From Bremia lactucae (taxonomy: Eukaryota; Oomycota; Peronosporomycetes; Peronosporales; Peronosporaceae), in NCBI RefSeq assembly GCF_004359215.1, contig NW_027152031.1, positions 1,342,780-1,384,742 of the forward strand: a stretch of DNA of 41,963 nucleotides, written 5' to 3'. Below, one piece after another: positions 22,332 through 32,107 of the stretch (positions within the stretch are counted from its first letter, which is position 1; every line of letters begins with the position of its first letter). The notes beneath the pieces are model-generated. The model did no database searches. It saw only the letters and a program-made list of their open reading frames with translations, and was not told the DNA's origin. The position numbers and the translations under genes were made by a program.

Positions 22332-23315
22332 ATGGTACGCAGGCGCAAACAATCTAGGCGCTGCGTCCTAAAACGAACTGATTTTTTTGCAATCATTTAA
22401 CTCACTCAACTAAGGTAACAGCACAAATCTCAGAGAACCTGATCACGCTTAAAGGCTCCACTGAGATTGTCACGGAGTTTTTTTCGTACAGCATTAATAC
22501 GTACGTTACCTGTTTTGTATTTACTGGGTTGCGGGTCATGGGATGTACGTCTTTTTATTTAACTTGTAGCATTCTATATCAGCGAGGCATATACCCTGCT
22601 GAAAGCTTTAAGCAAGTCCAGAAATATGGTTTGAACATGCTGGTGACTGACGATGACAAACTTAACGACTTCTTCACCAAATTCCTTCACCAGTTGTCAA
22701 GTGCGTATTTCTTTTTTTGGCTGGAGCATCTATGTCTCGCTCAAGCAGTGCTATGCTGTGTGTAGGCTGGCTGCTAAAAGGAGAAGCAAAGAAGCTAGTA
22801 CTAGTCATTACAGGAATTGAGACGCAAGAAGTTCTAGAGCGATGGGCGTTTGAAGTCCATGCGGAAGATGGTGTTGGCGAAAGGTTCATAAACACAAACA
22901 TTATGATGTTGCCAAATAATTGGTTTCTAATGCACGCTGAGTGATATCAATTGGTAGTGCACCAGCTCTAAAACCACAAAAGGAGATCATGGCTGAAATC
23001 CAGGCCATTATTCGTCAAATTACAGCAAGCGTCTCATTCTTGCCACTATTAGATGAGCAGTGCACGTTTGACCTACTCGTATATACTGACAAGAACTCTG
23101 AAGTACCTGCACTGTGGGAAGAGTCAGATCCTCGCTTTATAAAGGACTCCGCTGAAGTGCGTCTGCGTTCGTTCTCAACAAAGGTATAGACTGGACTGGT
23201 TGTATGATTTATTCATTGTTTTTTTTCATTCAGCTAAGCTGCGTTTTATTTTTGTGGGCAGGTCCACATGGTCAATGCCATGGTAGCCTACAAGAATCCA
23301 GAAGCTGACATCTAA
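22332..23315 (+). CDS. MAD2: Spindle checkpoint protein MAD2 (HORMA domain)
   Basis: Six exons: 22332-22334 (ATG only), 22415-22500, 22570-22700, 22766-22883, 22958-23183 and 23262-23315. Phases all agree and give 205 residues, the same length as human MAD2L1. Diagnostic segments include T-L-K-G-S-T-E-I-V, I-L-Y-Q-R-G-I-Y-P, V-L-E-R-W-A-F, I-I-R-Q-I-T-A and the safety-belt C-terminus A-E-V-R-L-R-S-F with M-V-A-Y-K. MAD2 binds CDC20 at unattached kinetochores and inhibits APC/C. The first exon is the least certain part: the frame before exon 2 meets a stop, and ATG followed at once by a GT donor is the simplest solution. Confidence 0.95.
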
Positions 23316-23344
23316 TCGGCAAATCTAGTCATATCTTGAGGTAT

Positions 23345-24141
23345 TTATTGCTTCTTGTCCTTAGTTTCAAAACGCAACAAAACAGCCTCAATGTCCTTCG
23401 TGAATGCTTCTTTGCTAAAATAGCCGTCTTTGTCGAAGTAACGACCAATGTATAACTCCTCCTTTCGCTGCTTTCCCTTTGCGTCAGCTGGATGGATACT
23501 GATGGTGTAGTGTGCATCCGTGTAAGGAAATGTCGTCCGCACCAGTATAGCTGTGCCAGAATTTGATTTCTGCTTTAAGCCATCCCAATACACTCAGTAA
23601 TGACCTTGCCTCATCGAAAGCTCAAGGTTAGCATTCTTAAGTCACGTACCGATCGTGTCATCCGCACGAGAATATCCTTTTCTATGAACGTGACGTAACC
23701 AAGCAGAAGCCCTTGAATGATAAAATATCTACCCAATACGCACTTGTTATGAGTCAATTTGTTCAAAAAGCATTCAAGATTATCGGTGCAAATAATTCAT
23801 TTTTTTTAACATACCCAATGACGCAGGAATAGACGAAGACTTCCTCAGAGACGGTGGGGTGCTTGTAAAAGTGGGATGCAGCCGCTATGACTACTGCTAG
23901 CCCCATAAGAATCATTTTAGCGTTGTCCCAGCCGTAGTGGAGCTTATAAGCCTTTTTTTCCTTGAAAAACTCAATTATAGTGTCGTCCAACAAGTTCTTA
24001 ACTGCGACCTGGTCGCCCGTTTCTATGTGCAAATCTGCTTGCATTATTGCCTTAGCAACCACGCACTCAATGGCTGCCAGCAAAGTTAGTGTACGCACCG
24101 TTTAGTATCATCTCGTCATCCGAATCCTTGCGCACCGCCAT
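23345..24141 (-). CDS. Signal peptidase complex subunit 2 (SPC25 family)
   Basis: Four exons (24141-24099, 24037-23815, 23728-23646, 23592-23345) give about 198 residues. The first acceptor could also lie three bases further on, costing one residue. An N-terminal N-L-L-D-D motif precedes two membrane segments (about residues 65-81 and 88-112). The cytosolic C-terminal domain has Y-T-I-S-I-H-P and ends in a Lys-rich tail. In eukaryotes this subunit (SPCS2/Spc2) sits in the ER membrane with the signal peptidase catalytic subunit and links it to the Sec61 translocon. Its stop is 29 bp from the MAD2 stop (convergent) and its start lies 153 bp from that of E2F (divergent). Confidence 0.92.
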
Positions 24142-24294
24142 TTTAGCGATGATGTGGCACTTTTCTTTTGATACAAAAGTGGGCTACTTCACATTTAACG
24201 TCGTCAGTATTCTCTATGCTGTTTGCTGGTTGAGTACTGTCATTTTACGGAACGGAAATATTGCACGGATAAGTTGCGGCGGTAGGCGGACGCG

Positions 24295-25692
24295 ATGGTC
24301 AAATCAAAAGGCTTAAGTGATGATTTTAAGCGCGAATTGAAGCGGTGTAAAGCGCAGCATGAAGCTTCTGCGGTTTTGCCAGTCTCGATCAATGCAAATG
24401 GCGTGTCTAGATCTCTGGTGTCGTCTATAGCGCCGTCCAACTCACAGGCGCCCAGTCCCAGTGCACGGAGTATTTACCTCAATTTCACTCAAAAGCAATA
24501 ATGTCAGTATTATCTGACGCTTTAAGATGCATAGGGTCCAAACCATCACCTGCAAGCAGATACGACAACTCGTTGGGCTTGCTGACAAAGCGATTCGTAG
24601 AGCTAATCCAAGCTGTACCATCGAAGGACTTAGATTTAAACACAGCAGCAGAATCGCTTGGCGTTCAGGTATCAGAAATGCAAGTCAATGCAACACATGT
24701 GATGGCGTTGACTTCTAATGCTGTTGAATGACAGAAACGACGTATTTACGATATCACAAACGTGCTAGAAGGAATTGGTCTGATAGAAAAGACATCCAAG
24801 AACAACATTCACTGGAAGTACGAGAAAGGATCATTTTGGTTCGCGGCTAGATTGCACTGACAATTTAGGAATTGCAATAATGATGTTGCCAGGGGTGCAA
24901 GCGGACGGTCCGGTTCAACCGATACCTATCAAGGTATGGACCACCTTCGACAGAACATTTCAGATCTTAGGCAAGAAGAACTCAAGTACGATCAGCATAT
25001 CAAGACGGTTAGCCAAAGCATTCGGCAATTATACGAGGAAGACGCATTTGACAAAGGCAGTTTTGAAAATTTTTGCTACGTTACACACGATGATATGCGA
25101 CGACAAGAAAGTTTTGCAGATCAGAGCGTCATGGCCATAAAGGCTCCACCAGGTACAACACTAGAAGTGCCCGACCCGGATGAGGGCATGGAGGCTGGAG
25201 AACGCCGATTTCAGATCTTTCTCAAGTCTACAGGTAACGATCCCAAAGCTCATTAGGTGTGTTATGTCCGGCTCATTCATGCTTTTTCAATTGTAGAAGG
25301 ACCCGTGGATGTGTATTTAGTTCGACGGCTGGGTGAGAAACAAATTGACAGCAATAGCGATTTGACGAAGAATTCTGTACCATTTACAGAGCCTCTAAGT
25401 CCTGAACCTCCTCTAGACGAGGTTCGTCATTCGGATTTTACCATCTTTGGCGGCTTGATAATTTTAATCTACTTGTATTGTTTTTTTTGTACAGCAGAAT
25501 TCATACGACTCGGATAGCGGAATATTTAAGCTTGCACCGTTAAAGGTATTAAGACATTTGACTGTTCTAAAAGTGTTCAAAATGTTTCTTAGTAATGCAC
25601 GTCTTTTCGTCTTGAAGCAGACCGATCCAGACTTTTGTTTCAATTTGGAAGACAGCGAAGGCATCTCTGACTTTTTCTCGGACATTTCTTAA
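24295..25692 (+). CDS. E2F family transcription factor
   Basis: Seven exons (24295-24460, 24535-24668, 24735-24817, 24893-25233, 25297-25421, 25495-25545, 25621-25692) in consistent phase give 323 residues. The winged-helix DNA-binding domain spans about 64-128, with R-Y-D-N-S-L-G-L-L and the recognition motif [11 protein letters not shown] at 102-112. A heptad-like dimerisation helix and a marked-box region (V-I-K-A-P-P, G-P-V-D-V-Y-L) follow. The C-terminus, residues 301-319, has [13 protein letters not shown], the retinoblastoma-binding motif of activator E2Fs. It is thus a canonical E2F/DP partner controlling G1/S genes. The first splice acceptor (24534) is chosen by frame and is the least certain. 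Confidence 0.95.
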
Positions 25693-25967
25693 AAATTTAC
25701 GGCCGCTTCAGATACGGCTATTGTGTTGGTAGGATCCATCATTAGCCTGCTGTCTGCCTCAATCGTGACGATGGAACGACTTCATCCGTATGCACTCAAA
25801 GCAGGTCTACCCATTTATTTAATTTTGATAGGAGCCGATCCCTATGCTTGGTGAAAAGCACGACAGCAGAAGCTGTTCAGCAGCAGTTTGACTCAATCGA
25901 TGTGCTGGATGGGACAACATTAGTACGAGCGTCTAGTCAGTCGAGTAAGAAAACAAGTAAGGTGTAA
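25693..25967 (+). other. Coding-like stretch just after E2F
   Basis: After the E2F stop the same frame stays open and hydrophobic (A-I-V-L-V-G-S-I-I-S-L-L). An ATG at 25770 follows, and after a possible 44-nt intron (GT near 25783 to AG near 25826) the frame continues to a stop at 25967 with A-E-A-V-Q-Q-Q-F-D-S-I-D-V-L. I do not recognise it. It could be a short gene, an extra exon of E2F, or the remains of another gene. Confidence 0.3.
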
Positions 25968-25989
25968 GATATACATTTCAAATGACATC

Positions 25990-27868
25990 GCATGTTGATT
26001 GATGCCTTTTAATCAATGAACCTTACCTGGTGCAATCGCTCAAATGATTCACTGACTTCTAAAAAGTAACAGTTGGCGAGTGGGTTTCTGGTATCATATG
26101 CGCAAAGCTGGTCAAGCACATTCTAGAAAGGCAGCATCAGTGCAAGATGTCAGCGTATTTACGCTTAGGTTGTGCCAAAGAAATCAACCTGAGCTGCCTG
26201 CGTCGGCATATCTTGGTGCCAATAAATGACGTCCAAATGATTTGCTGGCGTGACTTCAACTTGGCTTTTTATGTAAAGCCGCGGACACTTAGGTCAACAA
26301 AAAAGCCGTCAAACTAACGTGCTTATTAAACGAACGAGCAAAACGTTTGTACCCCCTTCATTTGTCTTAAGATCAGCAGCAGGCGAAATGACAACGTAGC
26401 CTGGGTTTCCTGTAGAAACATACGTTCGTATGAATTAGCAATCATCAAGACAGAACGCAATACGTCTGCTCGACCAGTTGTCGTTGGGCGTCAAAGTAGC
26501 GAGCGACGTCTGCCATTAAAGCATCCAGATCCAACACGTCCTCTTGAGCAGCTGCGACGATCAAGCTGGACACGCCCGCTACCAAAAGATCAATGTCGGA
26601 TGTAAACTGCATTCATAATCTCAAAGTACCGCTCCACTAATCAGAACTTGTAAGCGAACACGAATACGAGTCAAAACTATCAACCTCTTGCTCGATAATG
26701 AGGCTTGACGCCTGAAATCTTGCAAGACATATTTGATGCTGCAAGCACATAGAAGCATTTATCGACCTTGCTCGCATGAAAATTACGCCGCTACTAACAT
26801 TTGTTCCCATTTGCATTTTAATTCGAACCATCTTTTGCAACGCGTCCCGCAGCACTTGAGCATTGCTACAATCCCGCGTTACATCCACTCCGCAGATGCA
26901 GATCATCTGCGAGTAGCAACAGCCTCCGCTTACAACTTAGTAAAAATTGTACTTCAAATTGTGCTCACGTACAAGATGCTCATCTGCGAGCGCTGTCTGT
27001 CGAAGAGCTCCAACATTTTCAAGCGTTACCATTACTCTACCCTGAGTGACTTTTTATAACATTATACACTTTCATCAGTGGGTGGCAGTTTACAGGTGTT
27101 TTAAGCTACCATTAAGTACTGCTCGTGGGGTTTTTGGTGACGAGAGAAGAGATTTCGGCATGCAGTCAATGGCTTCATTTGACACATCCATCGCAGCTGA
27201 TGCTTCAGACGAATTATCAATATTATTTATTGCTCGACGCTTGCACGTGGATGTTAAGACTATGCAGATCAATTACAATAACACGAACAAAATACGCTTT
27301 TAATTTAATCTGAAAGTTTAAAACAAAGACTTTAAAGGATAGCAATTAATGTGGCAGATACTAAACATTGCTCGACGAGTCAGACCTGTTGCTCATAGCT
27401 AGTGCCGTGTATTTCGTTCCAACGCCAGCAAACTCTTTTTCGTTTCTCAGAATCCTGTTTTCGTTGCTCGAGCTCTTGTGTACGTTTCACCCAGTACACT
27501 GTGTTCTTTGCGCGATCTTCCACCATCTTACGAAACTTCGAACCAGAATTGCGCCACATTTTCGGATTCTGCGTCGGGGCTGCTATCCTCGCAAACAAAT
27601 TGCAAAAATGTAACCTACTCGTATGAAAATTTGTAAGCCAAAGATTTGCACTATCTTTTCATAAAACTCACCCAAGTATCACGATCCTCTACAGATTCTG
27701 CCTCGATATCCAGTGACACTTCACCCTTCTGAGACATAACGACAATTCCAGCCTTGCCTATGCATAATAGAAAATGTTATGCATAGAGCACAAACGCTCA
27801 GCGAGTAATCATCACTGGGACCACCACGACCTTGTGCCTGAACCAAATTCACCGTATGCAGCTCAATC
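25990..27868 (-). pseudogene. Fragmented minus-strand gene(s) with PH-like N-terminal block
   Basis: Several blocks are protein-like but do not join cleanly. From 27868 downward: a PH-domain-like block (I-E-L-H-T-V-N-L-V ... G-I-V-V-M-S-Q-K-G-E-V-S-L-D-I) with a 58-nt intron, ending in an R-D-T-W helix. Then, after a one-base frame shift in a C run near 27560, a charged helical block (R-N-S-G-S-K-F-R-K-M-V-E-D-R-A-K). A second shift in an A run near 27440 leads to G-V-G-T-K-Y-T-A-L-A-M. Further blocks at about 27250-27100, 26990-26640, 26610-26470, 26450-26350 and 26280-26000 are coding-like, some joined by good introns. The 5' end is lost at the LTR starting at 27871. The family is unknown to me. 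Confidence 0.55.
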
Positions 27869-27870
27869 TT

Positions 27871-28391
27871 TGTAACGGGCTAGAGTTGCCCTAATGTTAC
27901 ACAGTCCCCATTAAGTACATTTGGTACTTAAGGGGATGGTCAATTACTAGATAATAGTAANNNNNNNNNNNNNNNNNNNNNNNNNNNNNNNNNNNNNNNN
28001 NNNNNNNNNNNNNNNNNNNNNNNNNNNNNNNNNNNNNNNNNNNNNNNNNNNNNNNNNNNNGAGGTATCTATAAAGATACGCTCGCAATACATATTAAATG
28101 ATATCTATAGAGATAACATTTTAATCGGTAAAATAGGTATTTGTATTTAATTGTATTAAATATAAATCAGTCTGAAAACTACTTTCCTACTGGGTAAGTG
28201 CGCACGAGGAGACGGATTACCGCTCCCGTGATGACACTTAACCAGAGTACTTAGTGTGTTGGGTGAGGTCGCTTGCGCGCCCACCACAACTACCTCACTG
28301 CACGCAAGAGAAGCAGGTTTAACCGATACCTCGCTGTGCTAGGGTGTGTGTCTAAGTAGAGCGTGGCCGCATTACGACGTGCCCGCCTACA
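27871..28391 (-). repeat. LTR of the second gypsy family, interrupted by the gap
   Basis: Ends tgtaacgggc and cccgcctaca. Read on the minus strand it matches the LTR at 32108-32663. The 100-N run falls where the intact copy has about 132 bp, a stretch containing repeated gtcatccgt-type hairpins. No matching 5-bp target duplication is evident on the two sides. It lies directly against the broken minus-strand gene. Confidence 0.85.
27961..28060. other. Assembly gap (100 N)
   Basis: Exactly 100 unknown bases, the conventional size for a gap of unknown length. It sits inside an LTR, so either about 130 bp of LTR or a whole collapsed retroelement between two LTRs could be missing. Confidence 0.98.
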
Positions 28392-28799
28392 TAATACATA
28401 TTAGTTTCCCATTTACTACTTCGTCAATAAGCTTCCTATTCTACACCAATTTAACAGCTTGATATTAGAAAAACGACTTTATTATCTCTCGAACAGCCCG
28501 TCTCTTTATTCTACATGGGAAATGGTCGACGTGACGAGGCCGTCGGCCTAAAGAGAATTAGCTCTTGAGAATTGGTCTTCTGATATGCATAACAATGATT
28601 GTAAATAATCACGTCAAATTGTCATTTATTTACGATATCGTCGTTCAAAATAGTCGATATAATTCACGCGTTTTACAATCATGCGATTGATTCCGCCCAA
28701 AAACTGAATAACCAACTTTTCTCGTTCTGCCGAGGCGTCGCCTTCACCCACAAGCCACTTGCGCAAGCTTGATACCCGATATTACCTGCTTTCCTCACC
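28392..28799. other. Upstream region of the Rab gene
   Basis: About 400 bp between the LTR and the Rab start codon. It is AT-rich in the first 280 bp and has no coding frame that I trust. The last 100 bp are more GC-rich and end in ctcaccATG, a reasonable initiation context. No named element is evident. Confidence 0.4.
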
Positions 28800-29927
28800 A
28801 TGACGACAGAAAATACGCGCGAGCTGCTGACGCCTTCCTCAGCCACTTCGTATTTGTCCACACCCTCCTCTCCTCTCGACACGAGCTGCAACGTCAGTAA
28901 TACAGCGGTCAAGAGAAACCTACTGCAGCAATACGTTTCAGCAAGCGAAGTAGCTCAACACCAAATTACACGCCGAAATGATATGCAATATTCTACGTGT
29001 TCTACGCAGTCAAGCCCTACCGTCAAAGGTTCGACAACAGCTGAGTCTTCTACTTCAGCGTCTTACAGCCCGCGCTTCTCGTCATCAGTCTCTTCTCCAA
29101 TGGCTGAGACTATTCTCAAGGTGGTTCTTATTGGGGATTCAGCCGTAGGCAAATCCAATCTTGTCATGCGCTTTACTAAGAACAAGTACATGCCTCACAG
29201 CGTGCAGACCGTGGGTTTTGAGTTTGCCACCAAAACCATTCGTGTCGGAGACAGACGACTCAAGGCACAGATTTGGGACACTGCGGGGCAAGAGCGATTT
29301 CAGTCACTTACTGCTGCCTACTATCGCAATGCAGTGGGCGCAATGATTGTCTACGATATTACGAATCGAAGCTCGTTTGAGCATGTTACAGGGTGGTTAG
29401 CCCAGGTGCTTGAGCATTCGCATCAAAGTCTTGTCCTTATTCTAGTGGGAAATAAATGCGACCTTGCTCATTTGCCGCAAAGTCGAAAAGTGTCGACGCT
29501 TGAAGCCGCCAGATTTGCAGCAAAGCATTCGATGGAGTTTCTAGAAACTTCAGCCCTGGACGCCACGAATGTTGTTGATGCTTTTAAAAAGCTTATTGTG
29601 CCGGTAGGGCGACTTTTGTCGCCGACTGAGCCAAGAAAAATTGCGCAGTTACCTCCAGGATGGCGGCGCGTTCTATCACGAACTAGGCCGGGTGAATACT
29701 CTTATGAAAACCAATACACGAAGGAGCGTATCTCGTTTTCGCCGAAAGAACCAGCAAAGCCTTCTCAGCAAAGGTTTCGACCTCCGTGTAATGAATTAAA
29801 AAATGGATTTCCGAACGTCGTTACGGTCACACGTGAGAGTCTTCAACGGCAGCATCAAAAAGCATACCTTGCACAGAATCAGACGGCGCAATGCGGTGTA
29901 TGTGTTAGTGACTGCACTATATTGTAG
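28800..29927 (+). CDS. Rab-family small GTPase with long N-terminus, WW-like domain and CaaX-type end
   Basis: An intronless frame of 375 residues. Residues 1-100 are Ser/Thr-rich and disordered-looking. The GTPase fold spans about 104-272: P-loop GDSAVGKS at 112-119, switch I with T137 in T-V-G-F-E-F, WDTAGQE at 159-165, NKCD at 218-221 and ETSA at 249-252. It is Rab-like (Y-Y-R-N-A, G-Q-E-R-F). After it, residues 284-315 resemble a WW domain: L-P-P-G-W288, E-Y-S-Y and N304, with Phe313 where the second Trp would be. The protein ends C-T-I-L, a CaaX-type box favouring geranylgeranylation, rather than the usual Rab double cysteine. M101 is an alternative start giving a conventional-sized Rab core. 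It probably acts in membrane trafficking; the WW-like part suggests binding of proline-rich partners. Confidence 0.95.
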   Translation: MTTENTRELLTPSSATSYLSTPSSPLDTSCNVSNTAVKRNLLQQYVSASEVAQHQITRRNDMQYSTCSTQSSPTVKGSTTAESSTSASYSPRFSSSVSSPMAETILKVVLIGDSAVGKSNLVMRFTKNKYMPHSVQTVGFEFATKTIRVGDRRLKAQIWDTAGQERFQSLTAAYYRNAVGAMIVYDITNRSSFEHVTGWLAQVLEHSHQSLVLILVGNKCDLAHLPQSRKVSTLEAARFAAKHSMEFLETSALDATNVVDAFKKLIVPVGRLLSPTEPRKIAQLPPGWRRVLSRTRPGEYSYENQYTKERISFSPKEPAKPSQQRFRPPCNELKNGFPNVVTVTRESLQRQHQKAYLAQNQTAQCGVCVSDCTIL

Positions 29928-30261
29928 ACACTGTTCAATGTCTAACTGATGCGTGATCATCAGGCTACGAAGTGCCGTCCTTGATTTCATGACTAGGCTG
30001 ACAGAATTTATCCAAATTCGTTATTAATTAAAGAATGAAGGGTACACCGTCGAAATGGAGTCGTCGGACATGCATTTAGAAGAAACAAGATTAAGGTCAT
30101 ACTGTTTGTATCCATCTCTACCCGCAAGGCTGTGTGGCGACAATTTTTTACACGTGAAGACGGAACTCTGTTTTGACCTCGATCATCTGCAAAGTTTCCA
30201 TCCCATAGTGAACATAAACTATCTGCTAGACGAGCGTGCGACTCTATGCACCGCCATTCTA
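29928..30261. other. Convergent intergenic region
   Basis: It lies between the Rab stop and the threonine synthase stop on opposite strands, so it should contain both 3' ends. I see no gene, repeat or clear polyadenylation pattern. Confidence 0.4.
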
Positions 30262-31863
30262 TCATTGCTTATACTTTGAGCGCCGACTTAGTAAGAGCAC
30301 AACAGTGACAGCCGCAATCGCAAAGGCAAACGTGGTAAGCTTACCCTTGGAGATTGCTGATGACATCAGGCCAAAGCTGCACGTATCGTTGCTCTTCTTT
30401 GCATTCATTTTACGAATGTAATTCGCAATAGCAGCAGTTGATTTGTCGGCACTTGATAGCTGCGTGGGAAGCGATTCCAAATTCTTGAGGATCGGATGCT
30501 GCTGGATTTCTGACTCAGCCACACCAAGCGCCATGGAAACGACGGGCAAAAATTTTCCGTAGTGCGCAGTGCCGACGACAACAATTGTCGAGTCAGGCTT
30601 ATCAGCAAGCTTTTCCCGGCCAAAATGCATGGCAGCAGCCGCGCCAATAGCACTGTGCGGGTCAATGAGGTACTGGTGTACCTTTCGGTACGTGGCGATA
30701 GTAGAACATACCTCTTCCTGGAGCACCGCATACGATGCCATTTCGTCTTGCGCCTTTGCAAGCAAATCACCCGAAATAGTTAGCTTGCCAGTCTGCTCAA
30801 AATCCTGCATCCAGCCGCGTAGAATGTCATGATTCTCACCAGAAAGTGCAAACAGGTAACGCTCGAAGTTGCTCGACACACAAATGTCCATGGATGGCGA
30901 GATTGTGTGCTCAATGTCGTGGCGATGGTATTTGCCGGTAGAAAAAAAGCGGTGCAATATATCATTTTCATTCGTTGCCACAATTAGTTTGCCGATCGGC
31001 ACGCCGAGCTTATTAGCGTAAAATCCGGCAAGGATATCACCGAAGTTACCAGTGGGAACGGAAAACGCAATTTCACCCGTAAAGCCTCGCTCGCGACAGC
31101 GAAAGTAAGCCCAGACGTAGTAAACGATCTGTGCAAGAATACGGGCAAAATTAATTGAGTTGACAGCACCGAGGCTATACTGGGCCTTAAATTCAGCGTC
31201 GGCAAATAGATCCTTGACTATAGCCTGACAATCGTCAAACGTGCCCTTAACGGCCACATTGTGAATGTTTTTATCCAAGACGGTGGTCATCTGGCGCTGT
31301 TGAATAGCGCTTACTCGACCCTCGGGAAATAGAATAAAAACATCAACATTTTCCTTACCACGCAAGCCATAGATAGCCGAGCTGCCCGTATCACCAGAGG
31401 TTGCACCCACGACTGTAATTCGGTACTTCAACGCGCTTGGCGGAAGCGTTTCGTTCTTGCGCTGTAAAAAGAATTCAAATAGATTGCCGAGGAATTGCAG
31501 CGCAATGTCCTTAAAAGCAAAGGTGGGGCCGTGAAAAAGCTCTAGCACCAGCACCTGTTTCGTCACCTTGACCACAGGTGCCACCTCTTGAGCGCGAAAG
31601 GTAGACGAGTTGTAGCTTTTGTCTACGATCGAGCGCAGCTGAGCACGCGAGATCTCCTTATCATCAATAAAAGCGCACATGACTTCCACTGCCAACTCCT
31701 GGTACGTCAGCGACGCCCACTTATCGAGTGCGTCATCAGGCAGCGTTGGAAATTCACCTTCTTCAGGAACGAAAAGGCCGCGATCGGCTGCAAGGCCGGT
31801 CAGCACCGCTTGTTCAAAGGTAAGACCACGGACGCCACCGCGCGTGCTACGAAAATGCACCAT
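30262..31863 (-). CDS. Threonine synthase (fungal/bacterial ThrC type) with C-terminal membrane-like tail
   Basis: An intronless frame of 533 residues from the ATG at 31863; the start was chosen because M-V-H-F-R-S-T-R-G-G aligns with the usual N-terminus. The frame is open further up to 31977. It converts O-phosphohomoserine to threonine with pyridoxal phosphate. The cofactor lysine is K118 in H-G-P-T-F-A-F-K-D. G-A-T-S-G-D-T-G-S-S, the phosphate-binding loop, and S-V-P-T-G-N-F-G-D are also intact. After the catalytic fold the last 25 or so residues form a hydrophobic helix (F-A-F-A-I-A-A-V-T-V-V-L-L-L) followed by R-R-S-K-Y-K-Q. This resembles a tail anchor and is not a normal part of the enzyme, which is usually soluble. 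Confidence 0.96.
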   Translation of the reverse strand: MVHFRSTRGGVRGLTFEQAVLTGLAADRGLFVPEEGEFPTLPDDALDKWASLTYQELAVEVMCAFIDDKEISRAQLRSIVDKSYNSSTFRAQEVAPVVKVTKQVLVLELFHGPTFAFKDIALQFLGNLFEFFLQRKNETLPPSALKYRITVVGATSGDTGSSAIYGLRGKENVDVFILFPEGRVSAIQQRQMTTVLDKNIHNVAVKGTFDDCQAIVKDLFADAEFKAQYSLGAVNSINFARILAQIVYYVWAYFRCRERGFTGEIAFSVPTGNFGDILAGFYANKLGVPIGKLIVATNENDILHRFFSTGKYHRHDIEHTISPSMDICVSSNFERYLFALSGENHDILRGWMQDFEQTGKLTISGDLLAKAQDEMASYAVLQEEVCSTIATYRKVHQYLIDPHSAIGAAAAMHFGREKLADKPDSTIVVVGTAHYGKFLPVVSMALGVAESEIQQHPILKNLESLPTQLSSADKSTAAIANYIRKMNAKKSNDTCSFGLMSSAISKGKLTTFAFAIAAVTVVLLLSRRSKYKQ

Positions 31864-32107
31864 TTTTCGGGGTGGATCTTTCCAATACAGTTGTATTTTC
31901 AAATAAAAATTACTGCCTGCTTTAGAGCATTCAAAAAATAAGAGCGATTTATATTTCGACAGAAATGCCATTTCCACTGCGCTACCGCAGGAAATTTTGT
32001 TGACGCCCCTTTTGATCTTAAAGCGTTAAGTGCCTTTTTTAAGGCTTGCGCATTGGTCTGTGAGAGATAGAAGCCTTTCTAAGATATATCCTCTTGGACA
32101 CTAGTAG
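31864..32107 (-). promoter_or_regulatory. Upstream region of threonine synthase
   Basis: About 240 bp between the chosen start and the LTR at 32108. The first 114 bp are open in frame with the enzyme and could encode an extension. No defined promoter motif is visible. The LTR next to it may affect expression. Confidence 0.35.

Noticed and set aside
31588..31941. A plus-strand frame opposite the start of threonine synthase
   Set aside because: A shadow of a conserved gene, with no domain pattern.
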